Assembly: GCA_903922325.1 (NCBI GenBank)
Contig: CAIXTG010000221.1
Coordinates: 1-14,731 of the forward strand
Direction: 5' to 3'
Length of the DNA stretch: 14,731 nt
Source: an uncultured Actinomycetes bacterium
Lineage (GTDB): Bacteria; Actinomycetota; Actinomycetes; Nanopelagicales; Nanopelagicaceae
Of the stretch, positions 5,624-13,568 are shown in pieces. How positions within the stretch are numbered: position 1 is the stretch's first letter; each line of letters opens with the position of its first letter. The notes under the pieces are model-generated. The model saw only the letters and a list, made by a program, of their open reading frames with translations, was not told the DNA's origin and did not search any database. Both the position numbers and the translations under genes were made by a program.

Positions 5624-8600
5624 ATGAGCCTCACTAAAACGCCTTCTTTGCTTCGTCAGGCGTTGGCCGAGCGCATCGTGATAGCCGATGGCGCGATGGG
5701 CACGATGTTGCAAGCTGCCGATCCAACTCTTGAGGATTTCCAGAACCACGAGGGTTGCAATGAGATTCTCAATATCTCCCGTCCCGATATTGTGGCCAGT
5801 GTTCACAATGAATATTTAAGTGTCGGCGTAGATGCGATTGAGACAAATACTTTTGGCGCGAACTGGGCGAACTTAGCCGAATATGGCATCGAAGATCGAA
5901 TTTACGAATTAGCTTTTGCTGGCGCAAAGATCGCACGTGAATGTGCTGACAAATTTTCCACGGCCGATAAACCACGTTTCGTTTTAGGATCTCTCGGGCC
6001 CGGAACGAAGCTGCCAACTCTTGGACACACTACCTATGAATTTTTGCGAAATGCATACGAGACAGCTGCGCAAGGCTTATTAGATGGCGGCTCTGATGCG
6101 CTTCTGATCGAAACCACGCAAGATTTATTGCAAGCCAAAGCCGCCGTAAACGGATCACGTGCGGCTATGGCGAAAGTTGATCGTGACGTAATTTTGATTG
6201 CCCAGGTAACTGTTGAGCAGACCGGAACTATGTTGCTCGGTTCTGAGATTGGCGCTGCGCTAAACGCACTTGCCCCATTGGATATTGATTTAATCGGTCT
6301 TAACTGCGCAACTGGACCAGCTGAGATGTCCGAACACCTGCGCTATCTATCCCAAAATTCTAAAGTTGCGCTCTCGGTTATGCCGAATGCAGGTCTGCCA
6401 ATTCTTGGCAAGAAAGGCGCAGAATATCCACTGGGTCCTGACGAACTGGCCACCGCTCTAGATACATTCGTTGCCGACTATGGCATCTCACTTTTAGGTG
6501 GTTGTTGCGGAACCACTCCAGCTCACTTAGCTGCAGTCGTAGAAAAATTCAAGGGTCATCAGATCAAAGATCGCAACCCGGTTACCGAAAGAGGTGCATC
6601 TTCACTTTATCAATTCGTACCTTTCCGCCAAGATAAAACGTATTTAGCGATTGGTGAGCGCACGAATGCCAATGGATCAAGAGCTTTCCGTGATGCGTTA
6701 GTTGCTGAGGATTGGCAAACTTGCGTTGAGATTGCGCGAGATCAAATTCGCGAAGGCGCACACATGCTTGATCTTTCGGTTGACTACGTTGGCCGTGATG
6801 GTGCGAAAGATATGACCGAACTTGCCAGCCGTTTCGCTACCGCGTCGACCTTGCCGATTGTTTTAGATTCAACAGAGCCTGCTGTTCTGAAAGCTGGTCT
6901 CGAACAATTAGGCGGCCGTAGCGTTATTAACTCGGTTAACTATGAAGACGGTGATGGCCCAACTTCACGTTTCGCAAAGATTATGCCGTTAGTACAAGAA
7001 CATGGCGCTAGCGTTGTAGCGCTGACTATTGATGAAGATGGCCAAGCACGTACTAAAGAGTGGAAACTTAAAGTTGCTCGTCGATTAATTCTTGATTTAA
7101 CCACCAACTGGGGGATGGCTACCGGAGATATTTTGATCGATTGCTTAACTTTCCCAATCGCAACCGGGCAAGAAGAAACTCGCCGCGATGGTATTGAAAC
7201 TATCGAAGCTATTCGGGCCTTGAAACTTGAATTCCCGGAAGTGCAAACCACTCTCGGAGTTAGCAATGTTTCGTTTGGCTTAAATGCCGCATCACGCATC
7301 GTGCTTAACTCGGTATTCCTGCACGAGTGCGTTGAAGCTGGCCTTGATTCTGCAATCGTGCATCCTTCAAAGATTACCCCGATGGCCCGCATCGATGACC
7401 GTGCTCGTGAAGTAGCACTTGACCTTATTTATGATCGCAGAACATATTCCGATGGTGAATGCACTTATGACCCGCTAACTGAATTTCTACAGCTTTTTGA
7501 AGGTGTCGAAGTTGCTGCCACACGAAACTTGCGCGCTGCTGGCCTGGCGGCATTGCCTCTTGAAGAACGATTGCAACGTCGCATTATTGATGGTGAAAAG
7601 GTTGGGTTAGACACCGATTTAGATACGGCTATGGCGCAAGGCATCAAGCCGATTCAAATTATTAATGACCATTTGCTAGAAGGCATGAAAGTTGTGGGCG
7701 AACTATTTGGTAAAGGCGAGATGCAACTGCCATTCGTTTTACAGAGCGCCGAAGTTATGAAAAGCGCCGTAGCTTATCTCGAACCACATATGGAAAAGAC
7801 TGATGACCAAGGCCGCGGCCGCATGCTGCTTGCTACCGTAAAAGGCGACGTACACGATATTGGCAAAAATTTAGTTGACATCATTCTGTCTAACAACGGA
7901 TATCAAGTAGTAAATATCGGAATTAAGCAGACCATCAATCAAATTGTCGATGCAGCGCAAGAACACAATGTAGATGCCATTGGCATGAGCGGATTGTTAG
8001 TTAAATCCACGGTGATCATGAAGGAGAATCTCGAAGAGATAACTGCTCGCGGCTTAGATCAAAAGTGGCCGATAGTTCTAGGTGGTGCAGCCCTTACTCG
8101 TGCTTTCGTCGAACAAGATTTGGCAGAGATTTTCCCAGGTGAAGTTCGCTACGCACGAGACGCATTTGAAGGTTTGCGCTTAATGGATGCGATTATGGCC
8201 GTTAAGCGTGGTGAGCCAGGAGCTGCACTACCTGCGTTACGCGAACGAAAAGTTAAATCGACTCGCAATATTGAAGTCAGTGATGAAGTCGATACTAAGC
8301 GCAGCGATGTGGCTCTTGATATTGATATTCCTAACGTGCCGTTCTTCGGATCTCGAATTGTTAAAGGCATTCCGTTAGCTGAGTACTCGAGCATGCTCGA
8401 TGAGCGAGCTTTATTTATGGGGCAATGGGGACTCAAGGGAGCTCGTGGTGAATACGAAGCTATGGCTGAAACTGAAGGTCGACCACGCCTTCGCGCATTA
8501 CTCAACCAAGTTCAATCTGAAGGTTGGCTCGAAGCCGCCGTCGTTTATGGGTATTTCCCATGCGTTAGCGAAGGTAACGAACTAGTAATTCTTCATCATG

Positions 8601-9121
8601 AAGGCCCAGATAAAGGTAAAGAGCGAACTAGGTTCTCATTTCCGCGCCAACGTCGCGACCGCCGCTTATGTATAAGTGATTTCTTTGCCGCTAAAGATTC
8701 CGGCAAGGTAGATGTAGTTGCGTTCCATGTAGTAACCATGGGAAACACAATCAGTAAAGCTGCCGCCGAACTATTTGCTAAAAATGAATACCGAGAATAT
8801 CTAGAATTACACGGTTTATCGGTTCAGCTAACTGAAGCACTTGCCGAATATTGGCATCAACGAATTCGCGAAGAGATGCAAGTACGTGCCGAAGATGCAC
8901 CAGACTTACAAGGCATTCTTGATCAGGGATACCGAGGTTCGCGCTATTCATTCGGCTATCCAGCTTGCCCAGATATTGAGCAACAAGTTCAGCTCTGTGA
9001 GCTACTTGAACCTGGTCGAATTGGTGTTGAGTTGTCCGAAGAATTCCAATTGCATCCTGAGCAATCAACAAGTGCCATCATCGTGCATCATCCTGACGCA
9101 AAATATTTCAATGCCAATTAG
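5624..9121 (+). CDS. metH: Cobalamin-dependent methionine synthase
   Basis: MetH transfers a methyl group from 5-methyltetrahydrofolate through cob(I)alamin to homocysteine, in the cytosol. All modules are present in the 1165-residue protein. The homocysteine/zinc barrel covers about 1-320, with zinc ligands C228 (GLNCATGP) and C294-C295 (GGCCGTTP). The folate barrel begins at IGERTNANGS (about 343). The helical cap is about 640-720. The B12 domain contains the lower-axial ligand H744 in DVHDIGKN. The AdoMet reactivation domain is C-terminal, with RFSFPRQRRDRR from about 1003 and a terminal YRGSRYSFGYPACPD region. The length is slightly below E. coli MetH (1227). ATG 5624 is chosen because the family-typical barrel begins at once and a -10 sits 7 bases away. 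The longer ATG 5561 would overlap mshC by 29 bases. Confidence 0.97.
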   Translation: MSLTKTPSLLRQALAERIVIADGAMGTMLQAADPTLEDFQNHEGCNEILNISRPDIVASVHNEYLSVGVDAIETNTFGANWANLAEYGIEDRIYELAFAGAKIARECADKFSTADKPRFVLGSLGPGTKLPTLGHTTYEFLRNAYETAAQGLLDGGSDALLIETTQDLLQAKAAVNGSRAAMAKVDRDVILIAQVTVEQTGTMLLGSEIGAALNALAPLDIDLIGLNCATGPAEMSEHLRYLSQNSKVALSVMPNAGLPILGKKGAEYPLGPDELATALDTFVADYGISLLGGCCGTTPAHLAAVVEKFKGHQIKDRNPVTERGASSLYQFVPFRQDKTYLAIGERTNANGSRAFRDALVAEDWQTCVEIARDQIREGAHMLDLSVDYVGRDGAKDMTELASRFATASTLPIVLDSTEPAVLKAGLEQLGGRSVINSVNYEDGDGPTSRFAKIMPLVQEHGASVVALTIDEDGQARTKEWKLKVARRLILDLTTNWGMATGDILIDCLTFPIATGQEETRRDGIETIEAIRALKLEFPEVQTTLGVSNVSFGLNAASRIVLNSVFLHECVEAGLDSAIVHPSKITPMARIDDRAREVALDLIYDRRTYSDGECTYDPLTEFLQLFEGVEVAATRNLRAAGLAALPLEERLQRRIIDGEKVGLDTDLDTAMAQGIKPIQIINDHLLEGMKVVGELFGKGEMQLPFVLQSAEVMKSAVAYLEPHMEKTDDQGRGRMLLATVKGDVHDIGKNLVDIILSNNGYQVVNIGIKQTINQIVDAAQEHNVDAIGMSGLLVKSTVIMKENLEEITARGLDQKWPIVLGGAALTRAFVEQDLAEIFPGEVRYARDAFEGLRLMDAIMAVKRGEPGAALPALRERKVKSTRNIEVSDEVDTKRSDVALDIDIPNVPFFGSRIVKGIPLAEYSSMLDERALFMGQWGLKGARGEYEAMAETEGRPRLRALLNQVQSEGWLEAAVVYGYFPCVSEGNELVILHHEGPDKGKERTRFSFPRQRRDRRLCISDFFAAKDSGKVDVVAFHVVTMGNTISKAAAELFAKNEYREYLELHGLSVQLTEALAEYWHQRIREEMQVRAEDAPDLQGILDQGYRGSRYSFGYPACPDIEQQVQLCELLEPGRIGVELSEEFQLHPEQSTSAIIVHHPDAKYFNAN

Positions 9122-9794
9122 TGCGCCTTCGAATTTCTACAGCGCTGTATTCTTCGACATGGATGGTTTGCTAGTCGATTCCGAACCGCTTTGGTTGGAA
9201 TCTGAAACCGAAATGATGGCCGAGTTTGGTTATGAATGGTTGGAATCAGATCAAGCCGCTTGTTTGGGTGGGCCGCTAGATCGTGTTGGCAATTACATGT
9301 CGGGTTTGATTGGCGGCCAGCGCGATGGTCATTCACTAATGCTCGAGATCATTGAGCGAATGGTTTTGAAATTCAAGGGCGAACTGCCATTCATGCCTGG
9401 TGCAGTTGAACTAATCAGTGATCTTCGTGCGAATGGCATTGAGTTAACTCTGGTTTCGGCCAGCCCAAGATCATTGGTAGATGCTGCACTGAGTAATTTT
9501 GCGGAAAGTCCATTCGCTCGTTCGATCTCAAGTAACGACGTGAAAATTACCAAGCCAGATCCAGAAGGCTATCTTTTGGCTGCCTCGAGTGGCGGACATG
9601 AGATTTCAAATTGCCTAGTATTGGAAGATTCTTTAACTGGCGTCACTGCGGCAAAAGCTTCGGGGGCGTGGGTATTGGCTGTGCCACATTTAGTTCCGAT
9701 TGAGAAGAGCGGCAGGGTTGATGTAACTAATTCGCTTGCTAATTGGAGTTATGCAAAGTTAGCGCTTAAGTATGCGCAGGACAGATTGATTTAA
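9111..9794 (+). CDS. HAD-superfamily phosphatase, beta-phosphoglucomutase-like
   Basis: This 227-residue protein has the HAD signature FFDMDGLLVDSEPLW, with nucleophile D16 and acid/base D18. Motif II is LTLVSASPRS (Ser), motif III has the lysine of KITKPDPEGY, and motif IV is LVLEDSLTGVTAAKASG. The alpha-helical cap inserted after motif I (about 26-90) places it in the CbbY/beta-phosphoglucomutase-like subgroup, which acts on small phosphorylated metabolites such as sugar phosphates. The substrate cannot be read. ATG 9111 is chosen because the HAD motif follows after 12 residues; a longer in-frame reading from 8841 lies wholly inside metH. It overlaps the end of metH by 11 bases with no clear ribosome binding site, which suggests translational coupling. 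Its last 29 bases overlap the convergent nuclease gene. Confidence 0.9.
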   Translation: MPISAPSNFYSAVFFDMDGLLVDSEPLWLESETEMMAEFGYEWLESDQAACLGGPLDRVGNYMSGLIGGQRDGHSLMLEIIERMVLKFKGELPFMPGAVELISDLRANGIELTLVSASPRSLVDAALSNFAESPFARSISSNDVKITKPDPEGYLLAASSGGHEISNCLVLEDSLTGVTAAKASGAWVLAVPHLVPIEKSGRVDVTNSLANWSYAKLALKYAQDRLI

Positions 9795-10518
9795 AGTAGC
9801 ACCAATCGCATAAGCGAGAAGGCTTTGGTGGCCAGAAATCTTTCTCAATAGCTGTTTTGATTTCACTTGCAATACGCATCAAGGTCGCTTCTGTCGCTTC
9901 AAGGTCGGCCATAGTTGGAGTGCTTTTAACTAGGGCGCCATCACCTAAATAAATCAGCAATAACAAACGCGGCAACACGTTATGAGTCTTGTAATAAAGC
10001 AGCGCGTAAACCTGTAGTTGAAAAAGCGCCTTTGCTTCCCATCCGGGCTTAGGTGACTTACCGGTTTTGTAATCGACGATACGAACTTCGCCGGTAGGTG
10101 CAACATCGAGTCGATCGACATACCCGTGTAGGTATAAATCAGAGTTTAGATCGAACTCAAGATGTAACTCACGAAACGTTGGTTCAAAAGTATCGGGCTT
10201 TTCTAATTTGAAGTAGGTAGCCAGCAGTGCATTCGCGCGATCGATCCACTCTTTTTCGTTGCTAATCAATGGCGCCAAGTCAGGTTTCGCCGCTAACTGA
10301 GCCTGCCAACGAGCAGGCAAAAGTTCAACCGCGGTATCTAAATTTCTAAGTTCGGCCGGAGCTTCAAAAAGATCGTGCAGAACGGTATGCACCAATGTGC
10401 CGCGTTCGGCATCAATACTTGGGGGTTCGGGCAATTTATCAATACTGCGATATTTGTAGAGTTGTGGACAATTGGTGAACTCGGAAACTCGACTAGGGGA
10501 TAACCGCATGTTTGCCAC
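9766..10518 (-). CDS. RecB-family PD-(D/E)XK nuclease with predicted 4Fe-4S cluster
   Basis: This stand-alone nuclease-domain protein of 250 residues begins LSPSRVSEFTNCPQLYKYR, typical of the actinobacterial RecB-family exonuclease next to trmI. From the GTG start the key residues are H44 (GTLVHTVLH), D135 (GYVDRLD), D149 and K151 in IVDYKTGK, and the glutamine of LFQLQVYALLYY. C17 near the N-terminus and C237, C240 and C246 near the C-terminus match the four-cysteine iron-sulfur pattern of AddB/Cas4 nucleases. No helicase domain is present. A DNA repair or processing role is inferred. I chose GTG 10518 because TATCTT lies 6 bases upstream and the family motif begins shortly after. ATG 10536 and ATG 10509 are the alternatives. 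It is divergent from trmI. Confidence 0.85.
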   Translation of the reverse strand: MANMRLSPSRVSEFTNCPQLYKYRSIDKLPEPPSIDAERGTLVHTVLHDLFEAPAELRNLDTAVELLPARWQAQLAAKPDLAPLISNEKEWIDRANALLATYFKLEKPDTFEPTFRELHLEFDLNSDLYLHGYVDRLDVAPTGEVRIVDYKTGKSPKPGWEAKALFQLQVYALLYYKTHNVLPRLLLLIYLGDGALVKSTPTMADLEATEATLMRIASEIKTAIEKDFWPPKPSRLCDWCYFKSICPAHT

Positions 10519-10524
10519 TCGCTC

Positions 10525-10530
10525 AAGATA
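10525..10530 (-). promoter_or_regulatory. Putative leaderless -10 element for the RecB-like nuclease
   Basis: The minus strand reads TATCTT, then 6 bases, then GTG 10518. This repeats the spacing seen at other first genes in the window and is the reason for preferring GTG 10518. No -35 hexamer is convincing. Confidence 0.4.
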
Positions 10531-10554
10531 GGCCATAGGTGCGACAAAGTTGGG

Positions 10555-10584
10555 CTGACTTTCACTGCACGGCTGAACTAGGAT
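10555..10584 (+). promoter_or_regulatory. Promoter of trmI with leaderless start
   Basis: CTGACT (10555-10560) is a fair -35. After 18 bases comes TAGGAT (10579-10584) as the -10, then 6 bases and ATG 10591. This is the most complete promoter among the leaderless candidates. It probably drives trmI-pafB-pafC. Confidence 0.6.
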
Positions 10585-10590
10585 GCGGTT

Positions 10591-11478
10591 ATGTCCGAAA
10601 TTACCCCGGCTCCGAAATCACTCGCTTCACTGCAAGCGGGAACTTTTGCATATGGCGATCGAATTCAACTTACTGATCCCAAGGGCAAGATGTACTCCTT
10701 AACTATTACACCTGGCAAGGAATGGCACACCCATAAAGGCTGGATTGTTCACGATGAACTAGTCGGAATTCCAGAGGGTTCAGTTATCAGTACAACTGCG
10801 GGCTTGAAGTTCACTGCATTTAAGCCGCTCTTAGGCGATTATGTATTGTCGATGCCCCGTGGAGCAACCATTGTTTATCCGAAAGATGCCGCTTTCATTT
10901 TAGGTTTTGCCGATATTTATCCGGGTGCACGAGTATTAGAAGCAGGCGTAGGCAGCGGTGCTTTAACTATCACCTTACTTCGAGCTGTAGGTGCTGAAGG
11001 ATTAGTTCACTCAGTCGAACGGCGCGAGGAATTCGCTGATATTGCTAAAGCAAATGTCGCTGATTATTTTGGCGAGACACCGAGTAACTGGAGTTGCGAT
11101 TTAGGTTCGGTGCAAGAAAAAGACTTTAGTCATCAATTCGATCGGGTAGTTCTCGATATGTTGGCGCCTTGGGAATGTGTTGATATGGCTGCCAATGTTT
11201 TACGCCCCGGCGGCGTTTTTCTTGCCTACGTTGCGACAACTACTCAATTATCAGCAACTGCCGAAGCGCTAAAAGCTGATGGCCGTTTCACTGAACCAGA
11301 AAGTAACGAGTCAATGATTCGCGGTTGGCATCATGAAGGTTTAGCAGTTCGCCCACAACAGCGAATGATTGCCCACACTGGCTTTCTCATAATTAGTCGA
11401 CGTATGGCACCTGGGGTAGAAGTTTTAGCTCGCCGACGTCGGCCTGCGAAAGGAGCCTACGGTGTCGCGGAAGAATGA
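10591..11478 (+). CDS. trmI: tRNA (adenine-58-N1)-methyltransferase
   Basis: TrmI methylates N1 of A58 in the T-loop of tRNA using S-adenosylmethionine, stabilising tRNA structure. The 295-residue protein has an N-terminal small beta domain (about 15-70). A Rossmann methyltransferase domain follows, with SAM-binding motif I RVLEAGVGSGALT (114-126). The acidic motif after strand 2 is HSVERREEF (about 140-148), and D170 lies in CDLGSVQE. The family-typical LDMLAPWE (188-195) provides catalytic D189. The C-terminus RPQQRMIAHTGFLIISRR is also characteristic. The length is usual for actinobacterial TrmI. The final 17 bases overlap pafB, where in many actinobacteria the proteasome genes would instead begin. 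Confidence 0.95.
   Translation: MSEITPAPKSLASLQAGTFAYGDRIQLTDPKGKMYSLTITPGKEWHTHKGWIVHDELVGIPEGSVISTTAGLKFTAFKPLLGDYVLSMPRGATIVYPKDAAFILGFADIYPGARVLEAGVGSGALTITLLRAVGAEGLVHSVERREEFADIAKANVADYFGETPSNWSCDLGSVQEKDFSHQFDRVVLDMLAPWECVDMAANVLRPGGVFLAYVATTTQLSATAEALKADGRFTEPESNESMIRGWHHEGLAVRPQQRMIAHTGFLIISRRMAPGVEVLARRRRPAKGAYGVAEE
11449..11455 (+). promoter_or_regulatory. Ribosome binding site for pafB
   Basis: AAAGGAG lies inside the end of trmI, 6 bases before GTG 11462. It is one of only two strong Shine-Dalgarno sites in the window; the other precedes tatA. It fixes the GTG start of pafB. Confidence 0.75.
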
Positions 11479-12400
11479 GCGCTTAGTTAATTTAACAATT
11501 GCACTGTTAGCAACCAAAAGATATTTAACTAAAAATGAAATATTTAGAAATATTGAAGGCTACGAAGGTAGTGCTGAAGCTAAAGAGCGTATGTTCGAAC
11601 GCGATAAAGATGATCTTCGTAAATTAGGTATCCAGATCGAAGTCGGGGGGCTAGATCCACTATTCGATGACGAAGCTGGCTATCGAATTCGACCCGAGAG
11701 TTATGCACTTTCATTGCGTGACTTAACACCGACCCAGGTAACTCTTCTTTCGCTAGCTGCCCAAGCTTGGCAAGATGCTGCGTTCACTGATCTTTCCCAA
11801 CAGGCTTTGCGCAAATTAACTTCAATCGGCTTAGATACCGACTCATCTCAGTTACCAATAATGGCGCCAAAACTAATTGGTGGCGATGAAAACTTACGAA
11901 GCGCTCTCGACGCGCTCACTTCCTTAACGACTATTGAATTCGATTACCTGAATATTCAAGGGGTTCCGCAAAAACGTCAGTTGCAGGTTTATGGAGTTCA
12001 AGCGCGTAAATCGCACTGGTACTTGATTGGGCTGGACACAGAAAAAGGCGCGATTCGAAATTTCCGAGTAGATCGCATTCAAGGCGAAGTTACTACCATT
12101 GGTAAAACTCAAAGTTACGAGATTCCGCCTAGTTTTGAAATCGCAGATTTAGAGCCTGCTATCGAAACACCGCTGGCTGTTCTGCAAGTCCGGCCTGGTG
12201 CTGGGTATCAACTTCGTCGTATGGCCACCACTGTCGAAACCGCCGATGACTGGGATCTCCTGGAAGTACCAATTTTTGATCTAAATTTCATTACGAGTTT
12301 AGTTCTCTGGCATGGTGAAGATGTAATTGTTTCTTCTCCGACACAACTAAAGAGTGCAGTAATTGCGGGTCTGGAAAAGTTGGTGAAAATTCATGGCTAA
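11462..12400 (+). CDS. pafB: WYL-domain transcriptional regulator PafB
   Basis: PafB and PafC together form the actinobacterial transcription activator of the LexA/RecA-independent DNA-damage response. The 312-residue protein has an N-terminal winged helix-turn-helix (about 1-75, including LTKNEIFRNIEGYEG and the PafB-typical FERDKDDLRKLGI at 45-57). A WYL domain with the literal W186-Y187-L188 and the FRVDRI motif (201-206) follows, then a C-terminal extension. WYL domains bind single-stranded nucleic acid or a small ligand. The start GTG is set by AAAGGAG 6 bases upstream. It overlaps trmI by 17 bases and pafC by 8 bases, so the three genes form an operon. The name recalls linkage to the proteasome, yet no Pup-proteasome gene is nearby here. 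Confidence 0.93.
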   Translation: MSRKNERLVNLTIALLATKRYLTKNEIFRNIEGYEGSAEAKERMFERDKDDLRKLGIQIEVGGLDPLFDDEAGYRIRPESYALSLRDLTPTQVTLLSLAAQAWQDAAFTDLSQQALRKLTSIGLDTDSSQLPIMAPKLIGGDENLRSALDALTSLTTIEFDYLNIQGVPQKRQLQVYGVQARKSHWYLIGLDTEKGAIRNFRVDRIQGEVTTIGKTQSYEIPPSFEIADLEPAIETPLAVLQVRPGAGYQLRRMATTVETADDWDLLEVPIFDLNFITSLVLWHGEDVIVSSPTQLKSAVIAGLEKLVKIHG

Positions 12401-13301
12401 ACAAGAGAGTGGTTTGGCTCGTACTGCGCGACTTTTAGATTTGGTACCTTACTTAACAACGCACCAAGGAATTGCTATTTCAGAACTAGCAGCTACTTTT
12501 AACACTACCGTTAAAGAGATTACCGATGATTTGAATACGCTCTGGATGTGCGGGTTGCCTGGCTACACGCCGCTAGAACTGATTGATCTCGAGTTTGAGT
12601 CCGGCTTCGTTTCGATTCGTAATGCCGAGACTTTGGCGGCACCACGAGCGCTAGACCGTGCCGAGGCGCTTTCTATCTATATGGGTCTAGATCTCTTAAG
12701 TGCCGAGTTGGAAAAATCTAATAGTTCTCTGGTTTCTGAAATCCAAAACCTGCAAGAACAACTACGTTCTCAATTAATTTCAGCACCACAAGTTCAAATC
12801 GAAGCAAGTCTTGCCTCGGAATTGCGTGCGCTAATTCTGCGTGCAATTCGTCGGCGTGGTTGGCTAGAGATTACCTATCACTCAGCTGCCAACGATCAAG
12901 TATCGACGCGACAAGTCGCACCTTACGAACTCTCGCAGTCGGGTTCACATGAGTATTTGCAGGGTTATTGCGATAGCGCCAAAGCAGTTCGTAACTTTCG
13001 CGCCGACCGAATTGTAAAAATCAAAGAGATACCTGACCAACTTTGGCCAACTAACCAAGTAGTTTCTATGGACGAGGCTATTGAATATGAAGTGAAAGTT
13101 CATTCTGCTTCGCGCCAGGTTCTTGAAGTGTTGCCGCAAGTAGCGCCAGGCTCCTCAACTGCGAGAATCCAGGGTTATAGCGCTCAGTGGATTTCACGAG
13201 CGATAATTTCGCTCGCAGGTCAGGTGGAAGCTGTAGATCCAAGTGAGATTAGGGCTGCAGTTCATGCTCGAGCCAAGGCTGCGTTGGGAAATTATCACTA
13301 G
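12393..13301 (+). CDS. pafC: WYL-domain transcriptional regulator PafC
   Basis: This is the partner of PafB in the DNA-damage-responsive activator. The 302-residue protein starts with a helix-turn-helix domain (about 9-80) carrying the PafC-typical LWMCGLPGYTPLELIDLEFE (50-69). The WYL domain runs from about 140 to 215, with EYL (187-189) in place of strict WYL and the NFRADRIVKI motif (201-210). Tandem overlap with pafB (8 bases, with ATG inside the pafB end) implies translational coupling and equal production, consistent with a PafBC heterodimer. An 82-base gap with no clear terminator follows before tatA. I am confident of the family. The regulatory targets cannot be seen here. Confidence 0.93.
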   Translation: MAKQESGLARTARLLDLVPYLTTHQGIAISELAATFNTTVKEITDDLNTLWMCGLPGYTPLELIDLEFESGFVSIRNAETLAAPRALDRAEALSIYMGLDLLSAELEKSNSSLVSEIQNLQEQLRSQLISAPQVQIEASLASELRALILRAIRRRGWLEITYHSAANDQVSTRQVAPYELSQSGSHEYLQGYCDSAKAVRNFRADRIVKIKEIPDQLWPTNQVVSMDEAIEYEVKVHSASRQVLEVLPQVAPGSSTARIQGYSAQWISRAIISLAGQVEAVDPSEIRAAVHARAKAALGNYH

Positions 13302-13383
13302 TTTCTAAAGATCGAACTGAGCGGCACCCCGGTTTAATGCGCTAGCGTTTACCCATAGAAGTTGAAACTAAAGGAGTAATTAG
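13302..13383. other. Intergenic region between pafC and tatA
   Basis: This 82-base gap is the second longest in the window. TTTAAT (13333-13338) and TAGCGT (13343-13348) resemble -10 hexamers, but neither has a good -35. I see no stable hairpin with a T-tract, so no terminator is called. The 3' end holds the tatA ribosome binding site. Confidence 0.4.
13370..13376 (+). promoter_or_regulatory. Ribosome binding site for tatA
   Basis: AAAGGAG stands 7 bases before ATG 13384, an optimal Shine-Dalgarno arrangement. It indicates that tatA is translated from a leadered mRNA, unlike most first genes in this window. Confidence 0.75.
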
Positions 13384-13557
13384 ATGCCTCGTGGTCAAGA
13401 GTTAATCGTAATTCTGATTGTCATTGCCGTCCTTTTTGGAGCTAAACGTCTTCCTGATTCAGCCCGCTCTTTAGGTCGCTCACTTCGTATCTTCAAGTCT
13501 GAAATGAAAGAGATGAAGGACGACGACAAGAAAGATGACGACTCATCTTCTAAGTAG
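13384..13557 (+). CDS. tatA: Twin-arginine translocase subunit TatA
   Basis: TatA forms the protein-conducting assembly of the Tat system, which exports folded proteins with twin-arginine signals across the cytoplasmic membrane. This short gene encodes 57 residues. A single N-terminal membrane helix spans about residues 6-19. The conserved hinge FGAKRLPD (18-25) follows, then an amphipathic helix with the TatA-typical ARSLGRSLRIFKSE (27-40). The tail is short and charged, rich in K and D, and ends in serines. It is shorter than many TatA proteins (about 70-100), mainly through the tail, but the functional core is complete. TatB cannot be excluded, but the LGRSLRIFKSE pattern favours TatA. It is 11 bases upstream of tatC. 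Confidence 0.93.
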   Translation: MPRGQELIVILIVIAVLFGAKRLPDSARSLGRSLRIFKSEMKEMKDDDKKDDDSSSK

Positions 13558-13568
13558 TCATTTTCGCA

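Noticed and set aside
6940..7392. 150-codon minus-strand open frame within metH
   Set aside because: It is antisense to the conserved folate-binding and following regions of metH, with no recognisable domain or start signal.
8149..8505. 118-codon minus-strand open frame within metH
   Set aside because: It is antisense to metH between the B12 and AdoMet domains, and its composition is that of a codon shadow.
8841..9110. Long N-terminal extension of the HAD gene inside metH
   Set aside because: The extension lies entirely in another frame of metH and has no HAD-like sequence. The HAD motif follows ATG 9111 directly.
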